Shown: positions 23,951-33,038, numbered from the stretch's first letter. The stretch is DNA of 64,000 bases from JAWLGZ01 sp041690635 (GCA_041690635.1 JAWLGZ010000002.1:434001-498000); one strand, 5' to 3'. The notes: generated by a model not told the origin, from the sequence alone. Translations and numbers: made by a program.

Positions 23951-25312
23951 ATGACCGACTACCGAATCGAACGCGACAGCATGGGCGAGCTGGCGGTCCC
24001 CCGCGACGCCCTCTATGGCGCCCAAACCCAACGTGCGGTTGAGAATTTCCCCATCAGCGGCCTCCCGATCCCGCGCGACCTGATCCGGGCCCTGGGGCTG
24101 GTGAAGGCGGCCTGCGCCGAGGTGAATGGGGAGCTGGAGCAACTGGGAGCGGAGGTCGCCGCAGCCATCTCGGCGGCCGCCCGCGAGGTGGCCGGGGGGC
24201 ATCACGACGCCCAGTTTCCGATCGATGTGTTCCAGACCGGTTCCGGCACCTCCAGCAACATGAACGCCAATGAGGTGATCGCACGCCTGGCCGGCGACCG
24301 GCTCGGCCGGCCGGTCCACCCCAATGACGACGTCAACCGGGGGCAGAGTTCGAACGACGTCTTTCCCAGTGCCATTCAGGTGGGCGCGGTGCTGGCGGTC
24401 GAGGAGCGGCTGCTGCCGGCGCTGGATCACCTGGCCGGCGCCATCGAGGCGCGCGCGGCGGAACTGGAAAGGATTGTGAAGACCGGCCGCACCCATCTGA
24501 TGGATGCCACCCCGGTCCGGCTGGGACAGGAGATCGGCGGCTGGGCGGCGCAGGTTCGCCACGGTATCGACCGCATCCGCGCCGGCCTGCCCCGGCTCGC
24601 CGCCCTGCCCCTCGGCGGTACGGCGGTAGGCAGCGGCCTGAATGCGCCGAAGGGGTTCGGGCCGCTGGTGGCCGCCCGGCTGTCGGCCAACGGCCCCACC
24701 TTCACCAGCATGGCCAGCTTCTACGAGGGGCTCTCCAGCCAGGATGCCGCAGTGGAGATGAGCGGCCAGCTCAAGACGCTGGCGGTATCGCTGATGAAGA
24801 TCGCCAACGACCTGCGCTGGATGAACAGCGGGCCGCTGGCCGGTCTCGGCGAGATCAGCCTGCCGGCCCTGCAGCCGGGCAGTTCCATCATGCCGGGCAA
24901 GGTCAATCCGGTGATCCCGGAGGCGGTGGCGATGGTCTGCGCCCAGGTGGTCGGCAACGACGCGGCGATCACCATCGGTGGCCAGTCCGGCAACTTCCAG
25001 CTCAACGTGATGCTGCCGATGATTGCCCACAACCTGCTGCAGAGCATCGACCTGCTGGCCAACGCGTCGCGCGTGCTGGCTGACAAGGCGATCGCCGGCT
25101 TCACGGTGAATCAGGAGGCGATCCTGCGCACCCTGGACCGCAACCCGATCCTGGTCACCGCCCTCAACCCGGTGATCGGCTACGAAAAGGGGGCGGCGAT
25201 CGCCAAGCGCGCCTACGCCGAAGGGCGCCCGGTGCTGGAGGTGGCGAAAGAGATGACCGAGCTTTCCGAGGAGGAGCTCAAGCGGCTGCTGGACCCGGCC
25301 AACCTGGCGTGA
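23951..25312 (+). CDS. fumC: Class II fumarate hydratase
   Basis: Converts fumarate and malate in the TCA cycle without an iron-sulfur cluster. The 453 residues carry all family blocks: FQTGSGTSSNMNANEVIA, HPNDDVNRGQSSNDVFPSAI, KTGRTHLMDATPVRLGQEIG and the signature loop GSSIMPGKVNPVIPEA. The latter holds the catalytic Ser and neighbouring substrate residues. Start ATG 23951 is in the expected place (MTDYRIERDSMGELAVP). It is transcribed divergently from the pyruvate dehydrogenase operon, a sensible metabolic pairing, and appears monocistronic. Confidence 0.96.
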   Translation: MTDYRIERDSMGELAVPRDALYGAQTQRAVENFPISGLPIPRDLIRALGLVKAACAEVNGELEQLGAEVAAAISAAAREVAGGHHDAQFPIDVFQTGSGTSSNMNANEVIARLAGDRLGRPVHPNDDVNRGQSSNDVFPSAIQVGAVLAVEERLLPALDHLAGAIEARAAELERIVKTGRTHLMDATPVRLGQEIGGWAAQVRHGIDRIRAGLPRLAALPLGGTAVGSGLNAPKGFGPLVAARLSANGPTFTSMASFYEGLSSQDAAVEMSGQLKTLAVSLMKIANDLRWMNSGPLAGLGEISLPALQPGSSIMPGKVNPVIPEAVAMVCAQVVGNDAAITIGGQSGNFQLNVMLPMIAHNLLQSIDLLANASRVLADKAIAGFTVNQEAILRTLDRNPILVTALNPVIGYEKGAAIAKRAYAEGRPVLEVAKEMTELSEEELKRLLDPANLA

Positions 25313-25394
25313 AGACGGGCACCGCGCGTATTTTCTCTCGCAAAGAACGCAGAGGGCGCCAAGAAAAAAGCAGCGCTCCTGCACCGAAGGCAAG

Positions 25395-25805
25395 TCAGTG
25401 CTGCTCTTTGTCCTGCCCGTCACGGTGTGTGGGCGGATTGAACGGCACCATGCGGCGGGGAACGTCAGGCTCCGCCTTCGGCGGACCGCCCTCCCACACC
25501 CGTCCGTCACCCACATCCAGCTCCAGGTGGACCAGCCGGTTGCCCAACAACTGCAGGCTGCCGTCGAGCCGCTGGGTGGGTCCCGGTGCCACTTCGAAGC
25601 GGTAGGTGCGCCGCCACTGCACCCGCCCGTGGTCATCCCGTCCCAGACGGACGCGGCTCAGGGCCACCGTCTCGTCGAGGAGTTGCACCCCTGTCCGGTG
25701 ACAGGCGGCACGGGCGGCGGCCACCGCCGCCTCGCGGGCGCGCATGCCCGACACCCACCACCAGGCGAGCAGTCCGAGCAGGATCAGGAGGGTGAGCGGC
25801 GACAT
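25395..25805 (-). CDS. DUF3301 family protein
   Basis: A small protein (about 136 residues) with one N-terminal membrane helix (MSPLTLLILLGLLAWWWVSG). A conserved cytoplasmic or periplasmic part follows (ARAACHRTGVQLLDETVALS, RVRLGRDDHGRVQWRRTYRF, GSLQLLGNRLVHLELDV). This pattern fits DUF3301, found in many gammaproteobacteria with no known role. ATG 25805 begins the membrane helix; a frame to 25853 lacks support. It is convergent with fumC and divergent from the DUF2591-like gene. Confidence 0.8.
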   Translation of the reverse strand: MSPLTLLILLGLLAWWWVSGMRAREAAVAAARAACHRTGVQLLDETVALSRVRLGRDDHGRVQWRRTYRFEVAPGPTQRLDGSLQLLGNRLVHLELDVGDGRVWEGGPPKAEPDVPRRMVPFNPPTHRDGQDKEQH

Positions 25806-25876
25806 GAGGGGCGCAATGTAGCACAGGGGCGTCGGTGGTAAACTGGCCCGCATCCCGCGGCACGGAAGAGATATCG

Positions 25877-26209
25877 ATGAAAACCGCCGAACTCACGCTC
25901 GACCAGCTGGACTACTGGGTGGCCAAGGCCCAGTCCATCGATGTCTGGTATCCCCGGGACGGTGAAGACCTGGTCTACATCGCCGCCCCCTCCCTGCCGC
26001 CGCGCAAATGGAAACCCACCCGTTACTGGTCCCAGGGCGGCCCCATCATCGAGCAGGCCCGCATCGATCTCAACTGGGACGTGGAGGGCAATCACCACTG
26101 GTCCGCCTCGGTGGAGCCGGACATCCTGGCCCAGGGAAAGACCGCACTGGAAGCGGCCATGCGCGCCTTCGTCACCGCCCGCTTCGGTGCCGAACTGGAG
26201 GCCGCCTGA
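25877..26209 (+). CDS. DUF2591 (phage NinX-like) family protein
   Basis: A 110-residue protein matching the DUF2591 pattern: MKTAELTLDQLDYWVAKAQS near the start, then RYWSQGGPIIEQARIDLNWD, and the AMRAFVTARFG ending. Homologues occur in phages (NinX) and as solitary chromosomal genes, with no defined function. ATG 25877 has a GGAAGAG upstream; an in-frame start at 25835 is less likely. Its stop codon TGA overlaps the ATG of the following methyltransferase gene, so the two are coupled. No other phage genes are nearby. Confidence 0.82.
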   Translation: MKTAELTLDQLDYWVAKAQSIDVWYPRDGEDLVYIAAPSLPPRKWKPTRYWSQGGPIIEQARIDLNWDVEGNHHWSASVEPDILAQGKTALEAAMRAFVTARFGAELEAA

Positions 26210-26835
26210 TGACAGCAACAACAACTGAACGCCGCCGCCACTGGGAAAGCATCTATTCGGAACGCTCGCCGCTGGAGGTGAGTTGGTATCAGCTCCGGCC
26301 GGAGATGTCCCTGCGCCTGATCGGCAATGCCGGCCCGGACCGCTCGCTCTCGGTCATCGACATCGGCGGCGGGGCATCGAAACTGATCGACCACCTGCTG
26401 GAGGCGGGCTACCGCCGCCCCGCCGTACTCGACATCTCCGATACGGCCCTCGACCACGCCAGGACGCGTCTCGGGCCGCGGGCCGACGAGGCGGAGTGGC
26501 ACTGCGCCGACATCACCGCCTTCGAGCCGCCGCGCCGATACGACCTGTGGCATGACCGGGCGGTGTTTCACTTCCTCGGGGAAGCGGAGGACCGCCGCGC
26601 CTACCGCCGCGTCCTGGAGCGTGCCGTCGCGCCCGGCGGCCACCTCATCATCGGCGCCTTCGCTATCGGTGGGCCGGAGATGTGCAGCGGCCTGCCCATC
26701 GTGCAGTACGACGCCGAGCGCATCACCGCCGAACTGGGCGACCGGTACGAACTGGTCGAAGAGGCGCAGGAGAACCACCACACGCCGGCGGGCAAGGACC
26801 AGCTCTTTGCCTGGTTCCGCTTCCGGCGTGTCTGA
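26209..26835 (+). CDS. Class I SAM-dependent methyltransferase
   Basis: A 208-residue methyltransferase. The N-terminus has RRHWESIYSERSPLEVSWYQ, typical of the UbiE/thiopurine-like group. Motif I is VIDIGGGASKLIDHLLEAG, followed by PAVLDISDTALDHARTRLG and the post-motif EWHCADITAFEPPRRYDLWH, then DRAVFHFLG. SAM binding residues are intact. The substrate is unknown; small-molecule targets are usual in this group. It starts within the stop codon of the DUF2591-like gene. pyrC follows 22 bases after its stop. Confidence 0.86.
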   Translation: MTATTTERRRHWESIYSERSPLEVSWYQLRPEMSLRLIGNAGPDRSLSVIDIGGGASKLIDHLLEAGYRRPAVLDISDTALDHARTRLGPRADEAEWHCADITAFEPPRRYDLWHDRAVFHFLGEAEDRRAYRRVLERAVAPGGHLIIGAFAIGGPEMCSGLPIVQYDAERITAELGDRYELVEEAQENHHTPAGKDQLFAWFRFRRV

Positions 26836-26857
26836 TTGACACACGATTTCAGGACTC

Positions 26858-27898
26858 ATGGACCATATCACACTGATTCGCCCCGACGACTGGCACCTCC
26901 ACCTGCGCGATGGACCCGCCATGGCGGACGTGCTCCCCCACACTGCGGAGCGGTTCGGCCGCGCCATCGTCATGCCCAACCTGCGCCCGCCGGTGACCAC
27001 CACCGAACAGGCGCTCGCCTACCGGGAACGCATCCTGGCGGCGCTGCCGGCGGACAGCCGTTTCACCCCACTGATGACCCTTTACCTCACCGACAACACC
27101 GCGCCGGAGGAGATCGAGCGGGCGCGGGCGAGCGGCGCGGTGCAGGCGGTCAAGCTCTACCCCGCCGGCGCCACCACCAACTCCGATTCGGGTGTGACCG
27201 ACCTGGCGCGGGTCGCGCCGGCGCTTGAGGCGATGGCCGCGGTTGGCCTGCCGCTGCTGGTCCACGGCGAGGTGACCGAGAGCGCGGTGGACATCTTCGA
27301 CCGGGAGCGGGTATTCCTGGAAAGCCGGCTGGCGCCGCTGCTGGAGCGCCACCCGGACCTGCGGCTGGTGGTCGAGCACATCACCACCCGCGAGGCGGCC
27401 GAGTTCGTGCGCGGAGCGGGACTTAACGTCGCCGCCACCATCACCCCGCAGCACCTGCTGATGAATCGCAACGCCCTGCTGGCCGGCGGCATCCGGCCCC
27501 ACCACTACTGCCTGCCGGTGCTGAAGCGGGAGAGCCACCGGGAGGCGCTGATGGAGGCGGCGGTCTCCGGCAGCCCCAAGTTCTTCCTTGGCACCGACAG
27601 CGCCCCGCACGCCCGCAGCGCCAAGGAGTGCGCCTGCGGCTGTGCCGGCATCTACAGCGCCCACGCGGCCATCGAACTCTATGCGGAGGCGTTCGACCGG
27701 GTCGGCGCCCTGGACCGGCTGGAGGGGTTCGCCAGCCTGTTCGGTGCCGACTTCTACTGCCTGCCCCGCAACACAGCGACCGTAACCCTGGTGCGCGACC
27801 CGTGGGAGGTGCCGCAAAGCTATCGCTTTGGCGAGGAGACGGTGGTGCCGCTGCGTGCGGGGGAGATGGTCGACTGGCGACTGCTTCCAAGCGGTTGA
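26858..27898 (+). CDS. pyrC: Dihydroorotase (class II)
   Basis: Catalyses reversible ring closure of carbamoyl aspartate to dihydroorotate in pyrimidine synthesis. The 346 residues show the metal motif DDWHLHLRDG, the substrate loop VMPNLRPPVTTTEQALAYR, and the carbamylated Lys region VKLYPAGATTNSDSGV. HGEVTE, VEHITTREA and the catalytic Asp in LGTDSAPHARSAKE are also present. This is the E. coli PyrC type, not the long class I enzyme. It may be cotranscribed with the methyltransferase gene. Confidence 0.96.
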   Translation: MDHITLIRPDDWHLHLRDGPAMADVLPHTAERFGRAIVMPNLRPPVTTTEQALAYRERILAALPADSRFTPLMTLYLTDNTAPEEIERARASGAVQAVKLYPAGATTNSDSGVTDLARVAPALEAMAAVGLPLLVHGEVTESAVDIFDRERVFLESRLAPLLERHPDLRLVVEHITTREAAEFVRGAGLNVAATITPQHLLMNRNALLAGGIRPHHYCLPVLKRESHREALMEAAVSGSPKFFLGTDSAPHARSAKECACGCAGIYSAHAAIELYAEAFDRVGALDRLEGFASLFGADFYCLPRNTATVTLVRDPWEVPQSYRFGEETVVPLRAGEMVDWRLLPSG

Positions 27899-27972
27899 CG
27901 GGGAGTGAGTCGCCGCACACTCCGGACAATAACGTTTGTTCCGAACCCGCGCCGGGCGGTATCCTGAGAAGG

Positions 27973-28617
27973 ATGACCGACTGCACGAACAAATCCCCCC
28001 TCGCCGGCCGCTTCCGCGGCTTCCTGCCGGTGGTGGTCGATGTGGAGACCGCCGGGTTCAACGCCCGCAGCGACGCACTGCTGGAGATCGCGGCGGTCAT
28101 CCTCAACCTCGATGAGAAGGGGTTTCTCCACCCCACCGAGACCTTCCACTGCCATGTGGAGCCGTTTCCCGGCGCCAATCTCGACAAGCGGGCGCTGGAT
28201 TTCATCGGTATCGACCCGTTTCACCCACTCCGACTGGCGGTCCCGGAGCGCGACGCGATGGAGCGGATTTTCAAACCGATCCGCAAGTCGGTGAAGGAAC
28301 ACGGCTGCAGCCGCGCCATCCTGGTCGGCCATAACCCGTTCTTCGACCTGGGGTTCGTCAAGGCGGCGACCGAGCGCTCCGGTATCAAGCGCAACCCCTT
28401 CCACGACTTCAGCACCTTCGACACCGCCACCCTCGCCGGCCTCGCCTACGGCCAGACCGTGCTGGCCCGTGCGGTGGAGGCGGCCGGAATCCCCTGGGAT
28501 CAGGACAGCGCACACTCCGCACTCTATGACGCGGAGCGCACCGCCGAACTGTTCTGCGCCATCGTCAACCGCTGGCGCGAACTGGAACTGAACCTGGGGC
28601 TGGAAGGCACAGAGTGA
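27973..28617 (+). CDS. rnt: Ribonuclease T
   Basis: A 3'-5' exoribonuclease that trims tRNA and other stable RNA 3' ends. The DEDDh exonuclease set is visible: VVVDVETAGFNARSDALLEI (first Asp and Glu), VGHNPFFDLGFVKAA (second Asp) and QDSAHSALYDAERTAELFCA (His and last Asp). FHDFSTFDTATLAGLAYGQT is an RNase T hallmark. The 214 residues match the family. ATG 27973 has GAGAAGG directly upstream; longer frames overlap pyrC and are shadows. Its stop overlaps the start of the next gene. Confidence 0.95.
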   Translation: MTDCTNKSPLAGRFRGFLPVVVDVETAGFNARSDALLEIAAVILNLDEKGFLHPTETFHCHVEPFPGANLDKRALDFIGIDPFHPLRLAVPERDAMERIFKPIRKSVKEHGCSRAILVGHNPFFDLGFVKAATERSGIKRNPFHDFSTFDTATLAGLAYGQTVLARAVEAAGIPWDQDSAHSALYDAERTAELFCAIVNRWRELELNLGLEGTE

Positions 28618-28904
28618 CGGAGCCCGTCACCTGCGGGACCTGCGAAGCCCGCTGCTGCCGGTTACAGGTGCTGCTCATCGGAGATAACCACATCCCGGAT
28701 GCGCTGACCGACTGGACCGAGTGGGGCGGGCAGGTGATGGGTCGGGGTGACGACGGCTGGTGCCTCGCACTCGACCGCACCACCCTGCGCTGCACCATCT
28801 ACGCCCGCCGACCGCAGATCTGCCGTGATTTCGAGATGGGCGGTGGCGACTGTGTTGATGAGCGCCAAGGTCTGTTGCCGCAGGGAGTGATCGGCCGAGC
28901 CTGA
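28614..28904 (+). CDS. YkgJ-family cysteine-cluster protein
   Basis: A 96-residue Cys-rich protein: CGTCEARCCRLQVLLIG at the N-terminus, then WCLALDRTTLRCTIYARRPQ and ICRDFEMGGGDCVDER. The C-x2-C-x3-CC and later C-x-C-type positions match the CxxCxxCC domain (YkgJ), thought to bind zinc or an iron-sulfur cluster. The GTG start (28614) overlaps the rnt stop codon by four bases, so translation is coupled. Function unknown. Confidence 0.85.
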   Translation: MTEPVTCGTCEARCCRLQVLLIGDNHIPDALTDWTEWGGQVMGRGDDGWCLALDRTTLRCTIYARRPQICRDFEMGGGDCVDERQGLLPQGVIGRA

Positions 28905-31148
28905 TTACCCCTTGATCCCGACCTCCTGCGGGCCGAGCACGCGCAGCACCTCCTCGCAGGTGGAAGCCCCCTGCTCGACCTTCTCCTGCGCATCCTCAAG
29001 AAACGAACGGGCGTGTGCCTGGCCACGTGCGTGGCGGGATATCTCCAGCACGCTGGCGCCGCTGGTCATCAGGTTGCGCATCTCGTCATCCGGCACCAGC
29101 ACCTCGAAGATCCCGACCCGCCCCCGGTAACCGCTGTCGCCGCAGTGACGGCACCCCTTGCCGCGCCACGTCGTCTTGAGATTCTCCGGGGCGAAGGCCG
29201 GTCCGAGCAGGGCGGTCACGGTCGGGTCGGGTTCCGCCGGTTCACGACAGTGCTCGCAGATACGCCGCAGCAGACGTTGTGCAATCACCCCCTCCAGGGC
29301 GGAGGCGATGATGTAGGGCTTGAGCCCGAGATCGAACAGCCGTGCCACGGTGGCCACGGCGGAGTTGGTGTGCAGGGTGGAGAAGACCAGGTGGCCGGTG
29401 AGCGCCGCGTGAAAGGCGACCTCGGCAGTCTCGAAATCCCGGATCTCGCCCAACAGAATGACGTCCGGGTCCTGCCGCAATATGGAGCGCAGCACCAGGG
29501 GGAAGGTCAGTCCGATCTTCTCGCGCACCAGCACCTGGCCCGCCTGGTCCAGGTAGTACTCCACCGGGTCCTCGATGGTGACGTAGTTCTTCTCCGGCGT
29601 GGCGGTGTGCTGCAGCAGCGAATAGAGGGTGGTGGTCTTGCCGCTGCCGGTGGGGCCGGTGGCCAGGATGATCCCCTGAGGCTTGGCAATCAGTCGGCGG
29701 ATCTTGTCGAGGTCGACTCCGGAGAAGCCCACCTCCTCGATGCGGTGGATGGTGGCGTTGCGATCGAGCAAGCGCATCACCACCTTCTCGCCGTTCAAGG
29801 TCGGCAGGGTGGAGATGCGCAGGTCCACCACCCGCAGCGGTGTCTTCACGGTGATGCGGCCATCCTGGGGGCGGCGCCGCTCGGAGATGTCCAGTTCGGC
29901 CATCACCTTGATGCGGGAGACCAACGCCGCATACATGTGGTGCGGGATCTGGATCTTGTCCCTGAGAATGCCGTCGATGCGGTAGCGCACCACGATGCTC
30001 TTGGCGCGCGGCTGGATGTGAATGTCGCTTACACCGAGCCGCACCGCCTCGATGATGATGGCGTTGACCAGCCGCACCGCAGGCGGCTGCTCGGTGGCGT
30101 GCAGCAGTTCGTCGAGGGCGACCTCCTCGTCCTCTTCGATCACCACCTCGATCGACTCGAACGGATCGGTGGTGTCGACCAGGGTCTCCAGATCCTCGAA
30201 GGAGACGCTCTCCTCGCCGTAGATCTCCGCCAGCTTGGCCTTGATCGCCGCCACGTCCGCCATCACCACCTGCACCTCAAAGCCGGAGGCGAAACGGAAA
30301 TCCTCGATCAACCCCTCGTCCATCGGGTCGGCCAGGGCCAGGGTGAGCCGCCGTCCCTCCAGTTTCAGCGGCACCACCAGATTGCGTTCGCACAGGGAGC
30401 GGGGGAGCAGTTCGGTCAGCGCCTTGTCGATGGCGAACTCCGCAAGGGCCACCTCCTCGATGTAGAGCTCCTTGCGCAGGATGTTGCGAATGTGCTCCTC
30501 CTCCACCCACCCCTTCTCCAGCAGCAGCTTGAGCATCGGCTCCTTGCGCCGCTGGTGGAGGTTGTAGAGCTCCTGTACCTGGCGGTCGTTCAACAGCCCG
30601 CGCTTGTGCAGCAGGATGGCGAGCTGGCTGCGGTTGGTGACCGCCAGCTTGTTGAGGGTCTTGATCTCCCGGCTCTTCTTGCGGTTCTCGTCGATGAGCT
30701 GCCGGTTGCGGTGGATCAGATCGTACTGCTCCAGGGCGAGCCCCACCGTCACCCGCAGGTCGTCGTCGTTCCACGGCTTGAGAATGAACTTGTAGACCGC
30801 CCCGTCGTTGATCGCCCCCATCACCGCACCGGTATCGGCGTGGCCGGTGAGCATGATGCGGATGGTCTCCGGATAGAGCTGCTTGATGCGCTTGAGCAGT
30901 TCGGCGCCGTCCATGCCCGGCATCTTGTAGTCGGAGATGATCACCTGGGGTATCGCCTCACGGCAGAGGCGCAACGCCTCCTCGGCATCGTTCGCGGTGA
31001 CGATGTCGTAGCTCTCCTGCCGGAACACACGACGCAGTGCCCGGAGCACGTTGGGCTCGTCGTCCACCAGCAGCAGGCGGTAGCGGGCCGCGTTCTCCTC
31101 CCGCACCTCACCCGAAACCCCGGTGAAGAAGGCGGCGTAGTCGGCCAT
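28905..31148 (-). CDS. Response-regulator-controlled PilB/GspE-type ATPase (REC-MshEN-T2SSE)
   Basis: A 747-residue hybrid. Residues ~20-140 form a receiver domain (LLLVDDEPNVLRALRRVFRQ; phospho-Asp in VIISDYKMPGMDG). A helical linker follows, then an MshEN/GspE N-terminal region with two helical repeats (LAILLHKRGLLNDRQVQELY; MLKLLLEKGWVEEEHIRNIL). The RLGxxL residues that bind cyclic di-GMP in MshE are not clearly kept. The ATPase core has Walker A GPTGSGKTTTLYSLL, the Asp box, Walker B region DPDVILLGEIRDFETAE and LVFSTLHTN. It ends with a zinc tetracysteine (CEHC ... CRHC). Such ATPases drive type IV pilus extension or type II secretion. No pilin, PilC, PilQ or Gsp genes are near. ATG 31148 overlaps the histidine kinase stop. 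Last gene of the operon. Confidence 0.9.
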   Translation of the reverse strand: MADYAAFFTGVSGEVREENAARYRLLLVDDEPNVLRALRRVFRQESYDIVTANDAEEALRLCREAIPQVIISDYKMPGMDGAELLKRIKQLYPETIRIMLTGHADTGAVMGAINDGAVYKFILKPWNDDDLRVTVGLALEQYDLIHRNRQLIDENRKKSREIKTLNKLAVTNRSQLAILLHKRGLLNDRQVQELYNLHQRRKEPMLKLLLEKGWVEEEHIRNILRKELYIEEVALAEFAIDKALTELLPRSLCERNLVVPLKLEGRRLTLALADPMDEGLIEDFRFASGFEVQVVMADVAAIKAKLAEIYGEESVSFEDLETLVDTTDPFESIEVVIEEDEEVALDELLHATEQPPAVRLVNAIIIEAVRLGVSDIHIQPRAKSIVVRYRIDGILRDKIQIPHHMYAALVSRIKVMAELDISERRRPQDGRITVKTPLRVVDLRISTLPTLNGEKVVMRLLDRNATIHRIEEVGFSGVDLDKIRRLIAKPQGIILATGPTGSGKTTTLYSLLQHTATPEKNYVTIEDPVEYYLDQAGQVLVREKIGLTFPLVLRSILRQDPDVILLGEIRDFETAEVAFHAALTGHLVFSTLHTNSAVATVARLFDLGLKPYIIASALEGVIAQRLLRRICEHCREPAEPDPTVTALLGPAFAPENLKTTWRGKGCRHCGDSGYRGRVGIFEVLVPDDEMRNLMTSGASVLEISRHARGQAHARSFLEDAQEKVEQGASTCEEVLRVLGPQEVGIKG

Positions 31149-32377
31149 CACCAGCGGTCCCCGCTCCGGATCGGCAGCAGCACGGAGAAGGTGCTGCCGC
31201 GCCCCGGCAGCGACTCGACCTCGATCCGGCCGCCATGCGCACGGGCAATGTCGGCCGCCACCGTAAGACCGAGACCGGTGCCCTCCCCCACCTCCTGGGT
31301 GGTAAAGAACGGTTCGAAGATGTGGTCGATGGCCTCCGGCGCGATCCCCTGACCGTTGTCGATGACGCGCACCCGCAGTTGATCGCCGTCGCGATCGGAG
31401 GCGACAGTCACCCGCCCGCTCCCGTCCGTCGCCCGCACCGCATTGAGCAACAGGTTGAGAAAGAGCTGGCCGAGCTGACCCGGACGGCAGCGTATCGGCG
31501 GCAGTTCGGAAAGCGCCAGAGTCAGTTCCGTACCCTCCGTGATCTGCCCGCCCGCCACGTTGCACACCTGCTCGATGATGCCATTCACATCGGCCGTACT
31601 CTCCTCCGCCAGGTCGACCCGGGAGAACCCCTTGAGGTCGGCCACGATCCGTGCCACCCGCTCGGCGCCGGCGGCGCTTTCGGCAAGCAGCTCGCGAAAG
31701 TCACCAAGCACGAAATCGAGGTCGCCCGCGCGCCAGGCCGCGGCGGTCGCCGCCGCATCGCCTGAGGCAATCGAACCTTTCAGCACCTCCACCGCCTTGA
31801 GGTAACCGAGGGCGGTATTGAGATTGCTCTTGATAAATCCAACGGGGTTGTTGATCTCGTGCGCCACACCCGCGGCCAACTGCCCGACGGCAGCCATCTT
31901 CTCGCTCTGGTAGAGCTGTCGCTGAGCCGTTTCCAGCGTTTTCAACTGTGCTTCCACCCGCGCTTCCAGGTGTTCTGCAAGAACGCGGTAGCGCGCCTCG
32001 GACGCCTGTAACGCGCGGTGGCGTCGCTGCAACTCGTCAAAGTCCTCGTTGACAATCTCCTTGTGCAGTTCGGAGGCCATCAGGTAACGCATGCCTGCCG
32101 TACAGAGCAGCTCTATCAGAGCGGCGGCGGCGGCCACCTTTTCCGGTGAAGCGTCTGCCGCCAATGCACCGACCGCCTCCAACTGGGCGCGTACGGTCAC
32201 CCGTTCGCCCCCTGCGACAGTTGTTCCGAAGAGTGCCTGGCCGTCGGCCGCATCGAGCCGAGCGGACGCTCCAAGCAGCCTGGAGAGCGCCGATTCCAGC
32301 TTTCCCCTGTCGAGCCCGCCGAGCAGTTCACTCAAGGTGAACTCTCGATCGAAGTCACCGAGGGAGGACGCGCCCAT
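31148..32377 (-). CDS. Sensor histidine kinase, soluble
   Basis: A 409-residue kinase without membrane segments. The N-terminal 130 residues are an unknown helical sensor (FTLSELLGGLDRGKLESALS ...). A coiled coil (EARYRVLAEHLEARVEAQLK) leads to the H-box QSEKMAAVGQLAAGVAHEIN with the phospho-His. Then come the N-box NLLLNAVRATDG, G1 VRVIDNGQGIAPEAID and G2 GEGTGLGLTVAADIARAHGG, all intact. ATG 32377 (MGASSLGDFDREF) is preferred over the frame start at 32461; it overlaps the GTPase gene by 23 bases. Being directly upstream of the REC-ATPase gene, with stop and start overlapping, it is the natural phosphodonor for that receiver. Confidence 0.9.
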   Translation of the reverse strand: MGASSLGDFDREFTLSELLGGLDRGKLESALSRLLGASARLDAADGQALFGTTVAGGERVTVRAQLEAVGALAADASPEKVAAAAALIELLCTAGMRYLMASELHKEIVNEDFDELQRRHRALQASEARYRVLAEHLEARVEAQLKTLETAQRQLYQSEKMAAVGQLAAGVAHEINNPVGFIKSNLNTALGYLKAVEVLKGSIASGDAAATAAAWRAGDLDFVLGDFRELLAESAAGAERVARIVADLKGFSRVDLAEESTADVNGIIEQVCNVAGGQITEGTELTLALSELPPIRCRPGQLGQLFLNLLLNAVRATDGSGRVTVASDRDGDQLRVRVIDNGQGIAPEAIDHIFEPFFTTQEVGEGTGLGLTVAADIARAHGGRIEVESLPGRGSTFSVLLPIRSGDRW

Positions 32378-33026
32378 GCGGCCCCCCAGCCACGGCGGTG
32401 ATGAAGGTATTGCGGTCCAGCCGGTGTGTCCTGTCCAGTTGCAGTTCGCGATCCAGCGCATCGTGAACCGCGCCGAGCAGGGTGACGAAGGTCTCGCGTA
32501 CCCCCTTGCCGATCAGGGCGGTGGCGAACAGCAGGGGCCAGGGTGCGCCCTGCCAGCGTTTCTGAACCTCCTCCTCCGACAGGATCCCGGCCAGGTCGCG
32601 CTTGTTGAACTGGACCACCAGCGGCAACCGTTCGAACTCCAGTCCGACGCGGGCAGCGTTGGCCGCCAGGTTCTCGAACGCCTCGCCGTTGTTGACGCTT
32701 TGGGTCCGCTGCGAATCGGCAACGAACACCACCCCGTCGGCGCGGGAGAGAACCGCCTTGCGGGTGCTGTCATGCTGCACCTGCCCCGGCACGGTGAACA
32801 GCTTCAGCTTGATATGCAGCCCCGATGGTGCCGTGAATCCCAGCGGCAAAAGGTCGAAGAACAGCGTGCGGTCACTCTGCGTCTCCAGGGTCATCATTTC
32901 GCCGCGGGCAGTGGGGTCGAACAGATCATGCAGACGCATCAGGTTGGTGGTCTTGCCGCTCTGGGCCGGGCCGTAATAGACCAGCTTGATGGTCAGCCGC
33001 CGTCCATCGGCATCATACTCGGCCAA
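32355..33026 (-). CDS. MglA-like small Ras-type GTPase
   Basis: A 223-residue G protein. P-loop VYYGPAQSGKTTNLMRLHDL; switch region GEMMTLETQSDRTLFFDLLP; G3 replaced by TVPGQVQHDSTRKAVLSRAD, the TVPGQ form typical of MglA proteins; G4 VVQFNKRDL. MglA in Myxococcus sets cell polarity and the site of type IV pili; related GTPases occur in many bacteria, usually with an MglB partner. No MglB/Roadblock gene is seen here. The start is TTG 33026 with GGGGAG upstream. It lies between a response regulator and the kinase-ATPase pair, so it probably works with the motor ATPase; that is inference. Confidence 0.88.
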   Translation of the reverse strand: MAEYDADGRRLTIKLVYYGPAQSGKTTNLMRLHDLFDPTARGEMMTLETQSDRTLFFDLLPLGFTAPSGLHIKLKLFTVPGQVQHDSTRKAVLSRADGVVFVADSQRTQSVNNGEAFENLAANAARVGLEFERLPLVVQFNKRDLAGILSEEEVQKRWQGAPWPLLFATALIGKGVRETFVTLLGAVHDALDRELQLDRTHRLDRNTFITAVAGGPHGRVLPR

Positions 33027-33038
33027 GGTCGTCTCCCC

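Noticed and set aside
23603..25636. 677-codon minus-strand open frame opposite fumC
   Set aside because: It lies antisense to an intact, well-conserved fumarase gene and shows no recognisable domain.
25877..26209. Prophage, because of the NinX-like protein
   Set aside because: No integrase, structural, lysis or replication phage genes are adjacent, and neighbours are core metabolic genes.
29013..31352. 779-codon plus-strand open frame opposite the REC-ATPase gene
   Set aside because: Antisense shadow of a gene with complete ATPase motifs; low-complexity His/Gln/Arg-rich product.
31149..31565. N-terminal extension of the REC-ATPase frame
   Set aside because: It overlaps the catalytic domain of the kinase in another frame; the ATG at 31148 starts just before the receiver domain and overlaps the kinase stop as in the rest of the operon.
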